A stretch of DNA of 64,000 nt from Parapedobacter tibetensis (lineage in GTDB: Bacteria > Bacteroidota > Bacteroidia > Sphingobacteriales > Sphingobacteriaceae): positions 194,465-258,464 of the forward strand of contig NZ_JAMXBE010000007.1 of the NCBI RefSeq assembly GCF_024704835.1. The letters are read 5' to 3'. The stretch's first letter is position 1. Every line of letters begins with the position of its first letter. Both the position numbers and the translations under genes were made by a program. Below are positions 34,817-45,817 of the stretch, one piece after another. Below the pieces are notes generated by a model. That model was not told where the DNA came from and did no database searches. It saw nothing but the letters and a program-made list of their open reading frames with translations.

Positions 34817-36049
34817 TTACCGTGCGGCTGCCATGCGCTCCCTTAGATTCTGCATATCCTCGCTCAACTTGTGTTCGACCACTTTGGCATAAATCTGCGT
34901 GGTGCGGATGCTCGTGTGTCCAAGCATCTTGCTTACCGATTCGATGGGTACTCCGTTACTCAATGTGACCGTGGTGGCAAACGTATGCCGTGCGATGTGG
35001 AACGTGAGTGTTTTGGTAATCTCACATATATCCGCTATCTCCTTTAGATATCCATTCATCCGTTGGTTTGATATGACGGGGAACAGCGTACCGCCGTTGG
35101 ATGCTTTCGGGTGGTCTTGGTACTTCATTATGAGTGCGGATGCCTGTGGTAAAAGGGGTACTTTGACGACCGTTTCCGTTTTCTGCCTGTGTGTCACCAA
35201 CCAATCCCCGCCATCGATGCCTTTCACGATGTTTTCGGGTGTGAGATTGACCAAGTCAATATAGGCCAACCCTGTGTAACAACTGAACAGGAACATATCA
35301 AGCACCGATTGCAGCCGTTCGATTGAAAAAGTCTTGTCAGCCAATATGTCCAGTTCTTGTTGTGTTAGATGCCCCCTTTCCACTTTATCAAAGTGGAGCT
35401 TGTATTTGGCAAAAGGGTCTTTCGCAAGCCAGTCCATCATTATAGCCATGTTGACCATCTTGCGAAATCGCTCAATGTGCTTCATGATACCATTGTTATT
35501 GAGCGGTTTGTGGTGGTCTTTCGGTTGGTGTTTTTGCAGATAGCCCTCAAAATCCATGATGAACCTGTAATTGAGTTCCGATAAGGCTATATCGTTCCTG
35601 CGGTATTTCTCTTTCAGGAATTTCTCGATATATCTTTGGGTAGTATGGTAGTTCTTCATCGTACCATGCACCAATTTATGCACCGTCTCCCTGTTATGGT
35701 AATCGACCAACATACGCAAGGTCATCGTTTCCTCCGCTTCGCCGAGGAAAAGGGATTTGACGGCATCCACGGTAACCGTTTTCCGTTGCTGTATCAATTC
35801 ATGGTAGCCATCGGCAATGAGTGTCCGCACCCGTTCGATGTGGCTGTTCAGCTTTACGATTTCCTCACGCTTGCCTTTTGCCCTGCCCTTTGCATCATCC
35901 CATTCTTTGGGGGCAACTTTCTTTTTAAGGGAAATTTCCGACCTGCGACCGTTCACGGTTATCCTTGCGTACACCGTTGCCATGCCATTTTTCTGTTGTT
36001 TGGGAATCCGCAAGACGAAGTGGATTCCAAAGGTGTTCCTACTTTTCAT
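34817..36049 (-). CDS. Tyrosine-type site-specific integrase
   Basis: 410 residues. N-terminal Arm-type DNA-binding-like region, a SAM-like core-binding domain at about 110-215 (TLRMLVDYHNRETVHKL...), and a catalytic domain with HIARHTFATT (H-x-x-R), LGHTSIRTTQIYAKV (His and nucleophile Tyr) and the first-motif region FSCYTGLAYIDL. The last has alanine where the classic family has the first catalytic arginine, a substitution common in Bacteroidota integrases. The gene lies beside the 3' end of tRNA-Pro, the usual attachment site, and is the island's integrase. Confidence 0.92.
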   Translation of the reverse strand: MKSRNTFGIHFVLRIPKQQKNGMATVYARITVNGRRSEISLKKKVAPKEWDDAKGRAKGKREEIVKLNSHIERVRTLIADGYHELIQQRKTVTVDAVKSLFLGEAEETMTLRMLVDYHNRETVHKLVHGTMKNYHTTQRYIEKFLKEKYRRNDIALSELNYRFIMDFEGYLQKHQPKDHHKPLNNNGIMKHIERFRKMVNMAIMMDWLAKDPFAKYKLHFDKVERGHLTQQELDILADKTFSIERLQSVLDMFLFSCYTGLAYIDLVNLTPENIVKGIDGGDWLVTHRQKTETVVKVPLLPQASALIMKYQDHPKASNGGTLFPVISNQRMNGYLKEIADICEITKTLTFHIARHTFATTVTLSNGVPIESVSKMLGHTSIRTTQIYAKVVEHKLSEDMQNLRERMAAAR

Positions 36050-36091
36050 ACCAATCTATTTTTTGTTTAACTGATACACTTTAGCACGGTT

Positions 36092-36245
36092 ACTCACGCA
36101 CTGCTCACCTATGTGCATTCAAAAGGGTATCAAACAAGAGCAAATAGCATCAAAATAATTGTATTCAAATTACTGAAATACAATTAGTTAATTGCTAATA
36201 GGTGAGTAAAATTAAATCATCGAAATCACTCACGCAATTGCTCAC
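36092..36245. repeat. Repeated ACTCACGCA...TGCTCAC sites, candidate integrase arm sites
   Basis: ACTCACGCACTGCTCACC (36092-36109) and ACTCACGCAATTGCTCAC (36228-36245) are near-identical direct repeats 136 bases apart. An inverted shorter copy, AGGTGAGTAA, lies between them at about 36200-36209. They fill the space between the integrase start and the tRNA end, where arm-type integrase sites are expected. Confidence 0.45.
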
Positions 36246-36290
36246 ATTTTGATTGGTATTCTTTGGGGTTTATTGGTATGGAAAAAAACA

Positions 36291-36325
36291 AAAAACCCGC
36301 AAATTTCATCAATTTGCGGGTTTTT
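36291..36325 (-). terminator. Rho-independent terminator after tRNA-Pro
   Basis: AAAAACCCGCAAATT and AATTTGCGGGTTTTT pair across a TCATC loop, with A and T runs on the two sides, so it can work in both directions. On the minus strand it follows the tRNA by 24 bases and shields the integrase promoter region. Confidence 0.85.
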
Positions 36326-36347
36326 GACTTCACTTAGTGTAAGTGTC

Positions 36348-36362
36348 GTCGGGGTGGCAGGA
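36348..36362. repeat. att core at the tRNA-Pro 3' end
   Basis: 15 bases covering the 3' acceptor strand and part of the T stem of tRNA-Pro, identical to 25855-25869. Tyrosine integrases commonly use this part of tRNA genes because it is regenerated on insertion. Confidence 0.55.
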
Positions 36363-36422
36363 TTCGAACCTACGACCTCCTGCTCCCAAAGCAGGCGCGA
36401 TACCGGGCTACGCTACACCCCG
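36349..36422 (-). tRNA. tRNA-Pro (anticodon TGG)
   Basis: On the minus strand the 74-base sequence folds as a cloverleaf: acceptor CGGGGTG with CACCCCG, anticodon stem CCTGC/GCAGG around a loop with TGG, and a T loop GGTTCGAATCC. The 5' C and TGG anticodon identify proline. The CCA end is not encoded. Its 3' end serves as the island attachment site. Confidence 0.95.
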
Positions 36423-36629
36423 AACTTATTTTGTTTCCAATCGGGGCACAATACTAGGATTATTCAGCACCTTATCCCGTTGGGATTGCAAAGGTAGCTA
36501 TTAATTGCAAAAATGCAAATACTATTGTATATTTCTTTTTTGAAAAACGCCTTTCATATTCGAAAAATAATCACTAATATTGCAGCTCGATTTTTACGGG
36601 ATAATAGTCGTCATTAATTACTCAAAATC

Positions 36630-36977
36630 ATGGATTTAGTAAAATTTGTAGAAGAACAGGCGGTAACAAAAAATGAGGTTCCCGCATTCAAGGCTGGGGA
36701 TACTGTTAGCGTACACTATAAAATTCGCGAAGGGAACAAAGAGCGTATCCAGGTTTACCAAGGTGTTGTCATCCAACGAAATAGTATTGGTATAAACGAA
36801 ACATTCACCGTGCGTAAAATCTCTAACGGCGTAGGTGTGGAGCGTATTTTTCCGTTAAATTCGCCTAACATTGATAAGATTGAGGTGAATAGCCATGGAA
36901 AGGTGCGCCGCGCGAAATTATTTTATCTACGCGGTCTTACCGGCAAGGCAGCACGTATCAAATCCAAAAGGGTTTAA
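36630..36977 (+). CDS. rplS: 50S ribosomal protein L19
   Basis: 115 residues, the normal length. Family landmarks are [46 protein letters not shown] and [21 protein letters not shown]. The protein sits at the 30S-50S interface. It is transcribed away from the tRNA and ends at a very strong palindromic terminator, so it is probably a single-gene unit here. Confidence 0.97.
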   Translation: MDLVKFVEEQAVTKNEVPAFKAGDTVSVHYKIREGNKERIQVYQGVVIQRNSIGINETFTVRKISNGVGVERIFPLNSPNIDKIEVNSHGKVRRAKLFYLRGLTGKAARIKSKRV

Positions 36978-37000
36978 TACCGCAAATGTATTGTTATAAA

Positions 37001-37034
37001 AAAGTGGAACCCTGCGCAGGGTTCCACTTTTTTT
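37001..37034 (+). terminator. Rho-independent terminator after rplS
   Basis: A perfect 30-base palindrome (arms AAAGTGGAACCCTGC and its complement) followed by T residues. It can also stop transcripts on the minus strand from the HmuY-like gene. Confidence 0.92.
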
Positions 37035-37086
37035 ATATACTCCACCGGGCAAATCCTTGAGCTTACCTAAGCCCCCCATTTCCAGT

Positions 37087-37599
37087 CTACAGAAAGCTAT
37101 ACCTAAAGGAATAATTGGCGGACTCGTAATTCGATTTGTTGTAATAACCAAGTATTTCCAACTTCACATACTTACCAGACGACGTCTTGATGACAAAGAC
37201 GCGGCCAGAAATGGGATTGATACTGTGATCTGCCATGTTGTATTCATACCATCCATTTCCACTACCAGAAGGGATAGCTTTTTCTTCATCCGAATCAGTT
37301 TTAAAGCCCGTGTCGGGCTCTTTTGTCACACCTTCAAACGATACATCCTTTAATAATACTGCTGTGGTCTTTCCCTTACCACTACTCCCACCATTAATCA
37401 ATACCGTAGTTCGGTTGAATGCAATATCCCAATCTCCCGAGGCATCAGCGGCTTCCTTTCCGGTTTCCAAATTGAAATATGCCGTCTTGTAAGCGGCGTC
37501 AATGTTGCTAATGGTTTTGATCTCTTGTGCATAGCATGTGGACATCAGTATCAATGTACCTACAGCCATCGATGTGATATTGCGGTATGTTGTTTCCAT
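37087..37599 (-). CDS. HmuY-family (heme-binding-protein-like) secreted protein
   Basis: 170 residues with a signal peptide (cleavage after TCYAQ). The mature part matches the HmuY pattern: YFNLETGKE, then WDIAFNRTTVLINGG, GWYEYN, FVIKTSSGKYVKLEILGYYN and a C-terminal aromatic strand. HmuY of Porphyromonas captures heme on the cell surface for the TonB receptor HmuR. Here there is no lipobox and no receptor gene next to it, so the partner must be elsewhere and the ligand is unproven. It lies alone between the rplS terminator and the amidohydrolase pair. Confidence 0.75.
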   Translation of the reverse strand: METTYRNITSMAVGTLILMSTCYAQEIKTISNIDAAYKTAYFNLETGKEAADASGDWDIAFNRTTVLINGGSSGKGKTTAVLLKDVSFEGVTKEPDTGFKTDSDEEKAIPSGSGNGWYEYNMADHSINPISGRVFVIKTSSGKYVKLEILGYYNKSNYESANYSFRYSFL

Positions 37600-37666
37600 C
37601 TCGCAAATATAGGGTAATTCAACTTTTTATTTATAACGAATCTAAACAAAAGGCCGGACGAATTCT

Positions 37667-38977
37667 TTATTTACCTTCCGAAAGACCGTATTTATATTCG
37701 TAGCGCTCGAACAATTGTTTATGTAAATCATTCAAATCGATGCCCCGCCCCTGGATGAACGCCCGTTCCACGGTATTTCCGAGCATGTCCAAGGCATCCC
37801 CATGGGATATAAAGAGATTAGCATCTTTCCCGACTTCTAAAGTCCCTGTCTTATCGTCGATACCAAGTATCTTCGCTGTATTGCTGGTGATGGTTGCCAG
37901 TGCTTGCTCTTTATCAAGCCCATAAGCCGCCGCCGTACCAGCCATAAATGGAAGATTACGCTGTTGCCAAAAGCCATCGATACTGTATGCCACCAATATC
38001 CCCGCATCAGTCAATAGTTTAGCTTGTTTATACGGAAGGTAAACATCCACATCAGTGCCGGAGGGAAGTGCATGCGATTGATTGATGATAACGGACACCC
38101 GATTGTCCGTAAGCACGTCGGTCACCAAATGGGCCTCTGTTCCTCCCACCAGTACCGGGTTGATGCCAAGCCGCTTCAAGGCATATATGGAAGCAATGAT
38201 ATCAGTAGCCTTATTGGCATGCACATATACTTTCCGTTTACCTGAAAACACCGCCCTAAAAGCTTCAAAACGAGCATTGGTAGTCCGATTGCTCCCCAAT
38301 TCAGCATAGGCCTTGGCTTCCATTAAGTAATTTTCCAATTCAGCGATTTCTTGTTCAACTCGCTCCTTCTGTGCATTGGGGTTTGTGCCTCCTCCTCCCC
38401 CACCGAAGCGTCCAAAACGCACAGTGGGCCAATTGATATGGATACCCTCGTCTATCTTATAGGCAGCATCTTCCCAATTCCATGCATCCAATTGCACAAT
38501 GGAAGATTGGCCTGAAACCAATCCATCTTGCGGAGTGATTTGCGCGAGTAATATACCGTTGGATCGTAAGGTATTGATTACTTTTGAATCAGTGTTATAC
38601 GCAATCAATGCACGGACATGTGCATTATTTTCACCCACTTCACCAAAGTCTACCGTTGCCCGCACCGATGATATCTCCACCAAACCCAAGTTTGTGTTGG
38701 GCGCAATGAATCCAGGGTATAGATGCTTGCCTTGAGCATCTACAATCTCGGTCCCATCAGGGATGGTGGTATTCCCTCCCACATAGGTGATTTTTCCTTG
38801 GTCAAATAGTAATGTCCCCTGCTCGATAACATCGCCATTCCCCACATGGATGGTGGCACCTGTAATGGCAATAGGTTTTTCCTGTGCCTTAGCCGGATAT
38901 ATTGTGGGTTGTGCTTCGGCCACATCCATAACAAGGAGTAAGGTGATCGCACTTAACATGTATTTTATCGTTTTCAT
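37667..38977 (-). CDS. Secreted amidohydrolase-like protein lacking the HxH motif
   Basis: 436 residues with a signal peptide (cleavage after VAEAQ). The overall fold is the amidohydrolase/imidazolonepropionase type: an N-terminal ITGATIHVGNGDVIEQGTLLFDQGKI, later VHANKATDI, and a C-terminal ITSNTAKILGIDDKTGTLEVGKDANLFIS. The metal-binding HxH normally found after PGFID is replaced by PGFIAPNTN, and the usual late Asp is in YSIDG. Catalysis by the normal mechanism is therefore doubtful. It directly follows the 1014-codon amidohydrolase gene on the same strand (24 bases), so the two probably work as a pair. Confidence 0.8.
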   Translation of the reverse strand: MKTIKYMLSAITLLLVMDVAEAQPTIYPAKAQEKPIAITGATIHVGNGDVIEQGTLLFDQGKITYVGGNTTIPDGTEIVDAQGKHLYPGFIAPNTNLGLVEISSVRATVDFGEVGENNAHVRALIAYNTDSKVINTLRSNGILLAQITPQDGLVSGQSSIVQLDAWNWEDAAYKIDEGIHINWPTVRFGRFGGGGGGTNPNAQKERVEQEIAELENYLMEAKAYAELGSNRTTNARFEAFRAVFSGKRKVYVHANKATDIIASIYALKRLGINPVLVGGTEAHLVTDVLTDNRVSVIINQSHALPSGTDVDVYLPYKQAKLLTDAGILVAYSIDGFWQQRNLPFMAGTAAAYGLDKEQALATITSNTAKILGIDDKTGTLEVGKDANLFISHGDALDMLGNTVERAFIQGRGIDLNDLHKQLFERYEYKYGLSEGK

Positions 38978-39001
38978 CGCTGTAGTATTTAATAGCCTAA
39001 A

Positions 39002-42000
39002 TTAATCCATGGACTCGAACTCGCCGATTTCCCCAATTGTATCGCAATGGTATTCCATGTTGGGTTGGGCAACAGGTCTTTGGGTGGTGCCACCCTTGCT
39101 TTTCGCCTCCAACGATTTACGGATGAGCCGAGCTTTTTCGGCGATGAGTGCACGTTGCTTATTGGCATCTTCTTCGATATCCCAATATTTCACACCATCC
39201 ACAAAGGTTTTTTCCGCTTTGGCGTAGATCGAAAGCGGCTTATCACTCCATATCACCACGTCGGCATCTTTACCAGGTGCAAGACTCCCTACGCGGTCAT
39301 CCACATGGAGGATTTTGGCTGTATTAAGTGTCACCATTTTTAGGGCATCCTCTTCACTTACCCCGCCATATTTTACCGCTTTAGCCGCTTCCTGATTCAG
39401 TCTGCGTGCCATTTCGGCGTCATCGGAATTAATGGCGGTAAGCACATGTTGCTTATGCATGAGGTAGGCATTGTATGGGATTGCTTCCTGCACTTCCATT
39501 TTATAGGCCCACCAATCGGCAAAGGACGCGCCTGCTATTTTCCTGCGGGCCATTTCATCTGCCATCTTATACCCTTCTAAGATATGAGTGAATGTATTCA
39601 CCTTGAAACCCATGCTGTCACCTACATGCATGAGCATATTGATTTCAGACTGTACGTAGGAATGGCAAGTGATGAAACGCTTTTCGTCCAGTATCTCTAC
39701 CAGTGCATCCAAGGTTAAATCGCGCCTTAGCGTGGGGTCATTTGCAGCCATTCGCGACTTATATTCCTTAGCTCGTGTAAACGCATCGACGAATACTTGC
39801 TCCACACCCATCCGGGTTTGAGGGAAACGCACGCCGCCAGCATTACCCCAATTGCTTTGCTTCACGTTTTCGCCCAACGCGAACTTGATGAAACCATCGT
39901 TATTGCCAAATTTCAGGCCTTCAGGCTTATGTCCCCAGCGTAGCTTGATCAGTTGGGATTGGCCACCGATGGAATTGGCCGATCCATGCAGAAGATGTGA
40001 GGCCGTTACCCCTCCGGCCAATTGCCTGTAAATATTAATGTCTTCAGAATTGACGACATCGCCTATCCGTACTTCGGCGGTGACCGAATGCGATCCCTCA
40101 TTCACCCCTCTCGTAATGGCAATATGGGAATGCTCATCAATGATACCCGGTGTCACATGCTTTCCTGTACCGTCTATCACAGTGGCCCCAGCAGCAGACA
40201 AGCCCTTACCTACCGCTTTGATTTTACCATTGGCCAATAACACATCGACACCTTCCAAAATACCTTGTGCTTCATTGGTCCATACTGTAGCATTTTTTAT
40301 CAAAGTGGTTTCTACAACAGGTAATTGCGCATTGCCATAGGCCACAAAGGGATAAGTTACCCGACCCTCGGCAACGGTTTTCTTGCTTTGCCGCTGCCTA
40401 TTAGGTTCCTTGGATACATATGCAGCCGTATAAATGGCTGTCCATGCAGAGGAGGTACCATCTGGTTGAACCACTTCACCTTTCAGGGCAAGTGGATCTC
40501 CACCAGCAATATAGCCGCTGATACGCGTGCTTCCTTGCTGCCCTTTGGGATTGAAACTGAACGACATCAAATCACCACTGCGGCTTGATGCCACCTTGAT
40601 ATCGGTCGTATCACCCCCCACCTTCAATAACACCTCTAGCTTGCCTCGTTTATCCTGTATCAATAATTTTGCACGGCCTATATTCGGCAGTTGAGTGGCA
40701 TACTCGCCAGTAATATCTTGAGCACTGCTTTTGGTAGCCACAAATTTTTTCCCTTGCACCCAGTTTTCATGGATTACCGTTCCTTCCTTGAATAAGGTAT
40801 CACTTGTAATGATGAAATTCGCCAATTTTCCTTTTTCCAAGGTACCCAACTTGTCAGATACACCCAACATTTCGGCCGGTATCTCCGTGAGCGCACGTAG
40901 CGCATGTTCTTGGGAAAGGCCATTATCCAAAGCAAGGTGTAGATTCCCCCAGAAATCACGCAGGTTGTCCAATCCAACCGGAGAGATGGCAAATTGAATA
41001 CCGGCTTTTTGCAATAGCGCTGGATTGGCAGGTGCCATTTCCCAATGCTTTAATTGGGCCAGTGTCACATTGCGGGCATCTGCGGGATCCTCCACATCAT
41101 ATGCTTTCGGGAAATTAAGGGGTACAATCAAGCTGGCGTTGGTGACTTTGATGTCTTCTATTCGCTGATACTCGTTGCCGCCCGTTTTAATGATATAGCT
41201 TTTTCCAAATTCCTTGGCTATTTTATCGGCTCGGAGGATATCGAGCATGTCATCCACTTCAAAAAATTGGGGCAGTGATTGCAACTTACCAAAGGCTTCC
41301 AGGGAAATGTTGTATTCATCCTGTTTCTTCTCATACCACTCGCTATCGTAATAGGTTTGCCGAAGCAATGCAATGCTACCCATCAAAGAAGATGGATAAC
41401 TGGTCTGTGCCGAACCTTTACTGAACGAATAATGTGCCCCCGCTTCGGGCAGGATAATCACTTCATTATCACGGGTATCGGCCAACGTGGCTACCACCGA
41501 GCTTCCGCGAGCGATGCCATCGCGCACGATGGATTGCACAGCGCCAAACCCAATCTTCTTCAACTCCTCGCTTTGCTTTTGGTCTACCGTAAACGTTTTC
41601 TTGGCTGCTGTTTCTGGCCGAATGGCTTCGTTCCAACCGTAGGGTCCCTTCTTTGTGGATTCAAAAACTTGTTCGCGTCGGCCTCCAAAACCTTGCTGGC
41701 CACTACTGCTGCGGCTTTCCTTCGGCTGTCCGTATTCACTGAATGCATCAATGAACGAAGGGTAAATAAATTTGCCCTGTAGATCAACGGTCACATAGCC
41801 TTTGGGAATAGTTTGGTTTTTGCCTAATGCGGCTATCCGTTGACCATGCACTAACAATGTGCCATTTTGGATGACTTCGCCGGCTTTTACTACAATATTA
41901 GCGTTGGTAAAAGCGAAAAACTGTGGTCTTTCGTCATGCGAACCGTTGACTGGAAAGGTTTCCTGGGCTATTGATAGCCAAGAGAACAGCCAAAAGCAAC

Positions 42001-42022
42001 AAAAAAGTAGTATTTTCTTCAT
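39002..42022 (-). CDS. Secreted double amidohydrolase
   Basis: About 1006 residues from ATG 42022, which gives the clean signal peptide MKKILLFCCFWLFSWLSIAQ; an ATG at 42046 would add eight residues. It contains two amidohydrolase units. The first (residues about 40-430) has YPSFIDAFSEYG in place of the HxH motif and looks inactive. The second (about 600-1000) has TPGIIDEHSHIA, NTFTHILEGYKMADEM and INSDDAEMARR, so its metal ligands appear present. A linker with a beta-rich domain joins them. Substrates may be peptides or cyclic amides; none can be named. It pairs with the smaller homologue downstream. Confidence 0.85.
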   Translation of the reverse strand: MKKILLFCCFWLFSWLSIAQETFPVNGSHDERPQFFAFTNANIVVKAGEVIQNGTLLVHGQRIAALGKNQTIPKGYVTVDLQGKFIYPSFIDAFSEYGQPKESRSSSGQQGFGGRREQVFESTKKGPYGWNEAIRPETAAKKTFTVDQKQSEELKKIGFGAVQSIVRDGIARGSSVVATLADTRDNEVIILPEAGAHYSFSKGSAQTSYPSSLMGSIALLRQTYYDSEWYEKKQDEYNISLEAFGKLQSLPQFFEVDDMLDILRADKIAKEFGKSYIIKTGGNEYQRIEDIKVTNASLIVPLNFPKAYDVEDPADARNVTLAQLKHWEMAPANPALLQKAGIQFAISPVGLDNLRDFWGNLHLALDNGLSQEHALRALTEIPAEMLGVSDKLGTLEKGKLANFIITSDTLFKEGTVIHENWVQGKKFVATKSSAQDITGEYATQLPNIGRAKLLIQDKRGKLEVLLKVGGDTTDIKVASSRSGDLMSFSFNPKGQQGSTRISGYIAGGDPLALKGEVVQPDGTSSAWTAIYTAAYVSKEPNRQRQSKKTVAEGRVTYPFVAYGNAQLPVVETTLIKNATVWTNEAQGILEGVDVLLANGKIKAVGKGLSAAGATVIDGTGKHVTPGIIDEHSHIAITRGVNEGSHSVTAEVRIGDVVNSEDINIYRQLAGGVTASHLLHGSANSIGGQSQLIKLRWGHKPEGLKFGNNDGFIKFALGENVKQSNWGNAGGVRFPQTRMGVEQVFVDAFTRAKEYKSRMAANDPTLRRDLTLDALVEILDEKRFITCHSYVQSEINMLMHVGDSMGFKVNTFTHILEGYKMADEMARRKIAGASFADWWAYKMEVQEAIPYNAYLMHKQHVLTAINSDDAEMARRLNQEAAKAVKYGGVSEEDALKMVTLNTAKILHVDDRVGSLAPGKDADVVIWSDKPLSIYAKAEKTFVDGVKYWDIEEDANKQRALIAEKARLIRKSLEAKSKGGTTQRPVAQPNMEYHCDTIGEIGEFESMD

Positions 42023-42183
42023 GTTTATTGGGATAAGTACAATCAAAAATAGATTGTTATCTCGATTTTTTCACAAAAAAGGTATATAGTAATATGAAAG
42101 TTACCTCTTTGCCTTTATAAATATGATCGAAAGCATTTTTAAGCACATCCTGCATATTATATATGTTATCGCGATTTTTTTAA

Positions 42184-43905
<1,722 letters not shown>

Positions 43906-43949
43906 ACAGAAGTGCGTTGCAAACACGAATACTATAGCGTAAATAAGAA

Positions 43950-45770
43950 ATGGACAGAAATACACTGATAGGTCTCGTTTTAATATTTATCATCATTGGG
44001 GCATCCGTTTTTTTGATGAAACCCTCTGAAGAAGAGTTAAAACGTGAGCGCCAATTACAAGACTCGCTAGCCCGGTCGCGGGCAGGCATTGAAAAAGTAG
44101 ACCAAGACACCTCCGCTATCACAGAGACTACCACCGTACTTGACTCGACCATCTTAAGTGGACCATTTGGCGGAGCCACAGCGGGCAGCGAACGGATTGT
44201 CACCCTAGAAAACGAATACATCAAGGCCAATATTAGCACCAAGGGTGGTCAAGTGAAATCCGTAGAAATCAAGGGTCAAGAAACATACGATGGACGTCCA
44301 CTGATGCTGTTTGAAGGCGACCAGAACAAATTTGGGCTCTTTTTCTCATCAGCAGGCAAAAATATCATCACCAACGATCTGTTTTTCACTACTACGGGCA
44401 GCGACATCCGTGTGGTGGGCCAAGATTCTGCTTCGGTCACATTCCGGTTGGCTTATGATGCCGACAAATACATTGATTACATCTATTCCATCAAGGGCGA
44501 CGACCATAATTTAGGCTTCACCATCCTAACCAAGGGTATGCAAGACGTGATTGCACCCACTGAGACCCAACTGGTACTCAACTGGGAGACTGTTCTGTAC
44601 CAGAAGGAAAAGGATATGAGCAGCGAACGCCAACGCTCCACGGCATACTATGCATTGGCTGATGGGGATGTAGACCATCTAAGCACCTCCAATGATGATG
44701 AGGAAAGCTTTAAGGAAAATATGGAGTGGGTATCGTTTAAGCAACATTTTTTCTCTAATGTGTTGGTTGCGGACAACGGCTTCAACGGCGGGAAAATCAA
44801 TGTGTACGCCAGTGTTGATGATCACATCGTCAAATTATTTGCGGCTAACCTCCACTTGAATTTCAGTCGCCAAGACATCAATACTTATCCCATGCATTTC
44901 TTCTTTGGCCCAAATCAATATAAGGTCTTGAAGGCTCATGGTTATGGTCTGGAAAAACAAATCGACATGGGTTGGGGGCCAATGAAATGGATTAACCGTT
45001 TCATAACCGTTCCGGTGTTCAACTTTCTCGATGGCTTCAATTGGAGCTATGGCTTTGTCATCCTCGTCCTTACTGTATTGCTCAAATTGGTGCTCTCTCC
45101 CCTAACTTACCGTTCATACGTATCCATGGCCAAGATGCGGGTACTCAAGCCTGAGATGGACCAAATCAAGGAAAAAGTAGGACCAGACAATGCTACCTTG
45201 CTGCAGCAGGAATACCTCAAGCTTTATAAACAGGCAGGGGTTAATCCCCTTGGTGGTTGTATCCCTTTGCTATTGCAGATGCCGTTTACCATTGCATTTT
45301 TCTTCTTTTTCCCCAACCTGTTTGAACTGCGTGGAGAAAGTTTCCTTTGGGTGAAAGATCTTTCCACATACGACTCCCCCATTACCTTCTCTCCATTGCC
45401 CATTATCGGTACATCCCACCTCAGTTTGATGTGTATCCTGATGACGGTGACCACGCTAATATCCACTTGGTATAATAATTCTGTATCAGGTGCAACCGGC
45501 CAAATGAAATACATCGGTTACTTTATGCCGCTGATTTTCCTCTTCGTGCTGAATAGTTTCCCCGCAGGGCTGAACTACTATTATTTCCTCTCCACAGTAT
45601 TTACGTTCGGCCAACAAGTTATCATTCGTCAGATGATCAATGACGATAAAATACTGGCAATCATCGAATCGAATAAAAAGAAACCCGAAGCGAAGAAGAA
45701 ATCGAAGTTCCAGCAACGCATGGAAGATTATATGCGTCAGCAGCAAGGCAAAGGCAAGGGTAAAAAGTAA
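43950..45770 (+). CDS. yidC: Membrane protein insertase YidC
   Basis: 606 residues. First transmembrane helix LIGLVLIFIIIGASVFLM, then a large periplasmic beta domain to about residue 340, then the conserved insertase core (FITVPVFNFLDGFNWSYGFVILVLTVLLKLVLSPLTYRSYVSMAKM, LYKQAGVNPLGGCIPLLLQMPFTIAFFFFF) and a basic, lysine-rich C-terminal tail. It inserts and folds inner-membrane proteins with or without SecYEG. Longer than the E. coli protein (548), as usual in Bacteroidota. It follows pyrG closely and probably shares its transcript. Confidence 0.97.
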   Translation: MDRNTLIGLVLIFIIIGASVFLMKPSEEELKRERQLQDSLARSRAGIEKVDQDTSAITETTTVLDSTILSGPFGGATAGSERIVTLENEYIKANISTKGGQVKSVEIKGQETYDGRPLMLFEGDQNKFGLFFSSAGKNIITNDLFFTTTGSDIRVVGQDSASVTFRLAYDADKYIDYIYSIKGDDHNLGFTILTKGMQDVIAPTETQLVLNWETVLYQKEKDMSSERQRSTAYYALADGDVDHLSTSNDDEESFKENMEWVSFKQHFFSNVLVADNGFNGGKINVYASVDDHIVKLFAANLHLNFSRQDINTYPMHFFFGPNQYKVLKAHGYGLEKQIDMGWGPMKWINRFITVPVFNFLDGFNWSYGFVILVLTVLLKLVLSPLTYRSYVSMAKMRVLKPEMDQIKEKVGPDNATLLQQEYLKLYKQAGVNPLGGCIPLLLQMPFTIAFFFFFPNLFELRGESFLWVKDLSTYDSPITFSPLPIIGTSHLSLMCILMTVTTLISTWYNNSVSGATGQMKYIGYFMPLIFLFVLNSFPAGLNYYYFLSTVFTFGQQVIIRQMINDDKILAIIESNKKKPEAKKKSKFQQRMEDYMRQQQGKGKGKK

Positions 45771-45817
45771 AGTTGGAAGTTGGAAGATTGAAGTTTCGGT
45801 TTTCCAACTTCTTACCA

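Larger units (their letters stand above)
25855..36362. mobile_element. Integrative mobilizable island at tRNA-Pro
   Basis: A 15-base direct repeat (GTCGGGGTGGCAGGA) occurs at 25855-25869 and at 36348-36362, the latter being the 3' end of tRNA-Pro. Between them lie a tyrosine integrase next to the tRNA, an HTH/excisionase-like gene, MobC, a relaxase, a coiled-coil membrane protein, a zeta-toxin-like pair and cargo. Base composition is patchy and often much more AT-rich than the flanks. No type IV secretion or coupling-protein gene is present, so it can probably be mobilized but not transfer itself. The left end is less certain than the right. Confidence 0.6.

Noticed and set aside
45776..45811. 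Hairpin after yidC (GAAGTTGG/CCAACTTC)
   Set aside because: Loop of 20 bases and no clean T run; too weak to call a terminator.
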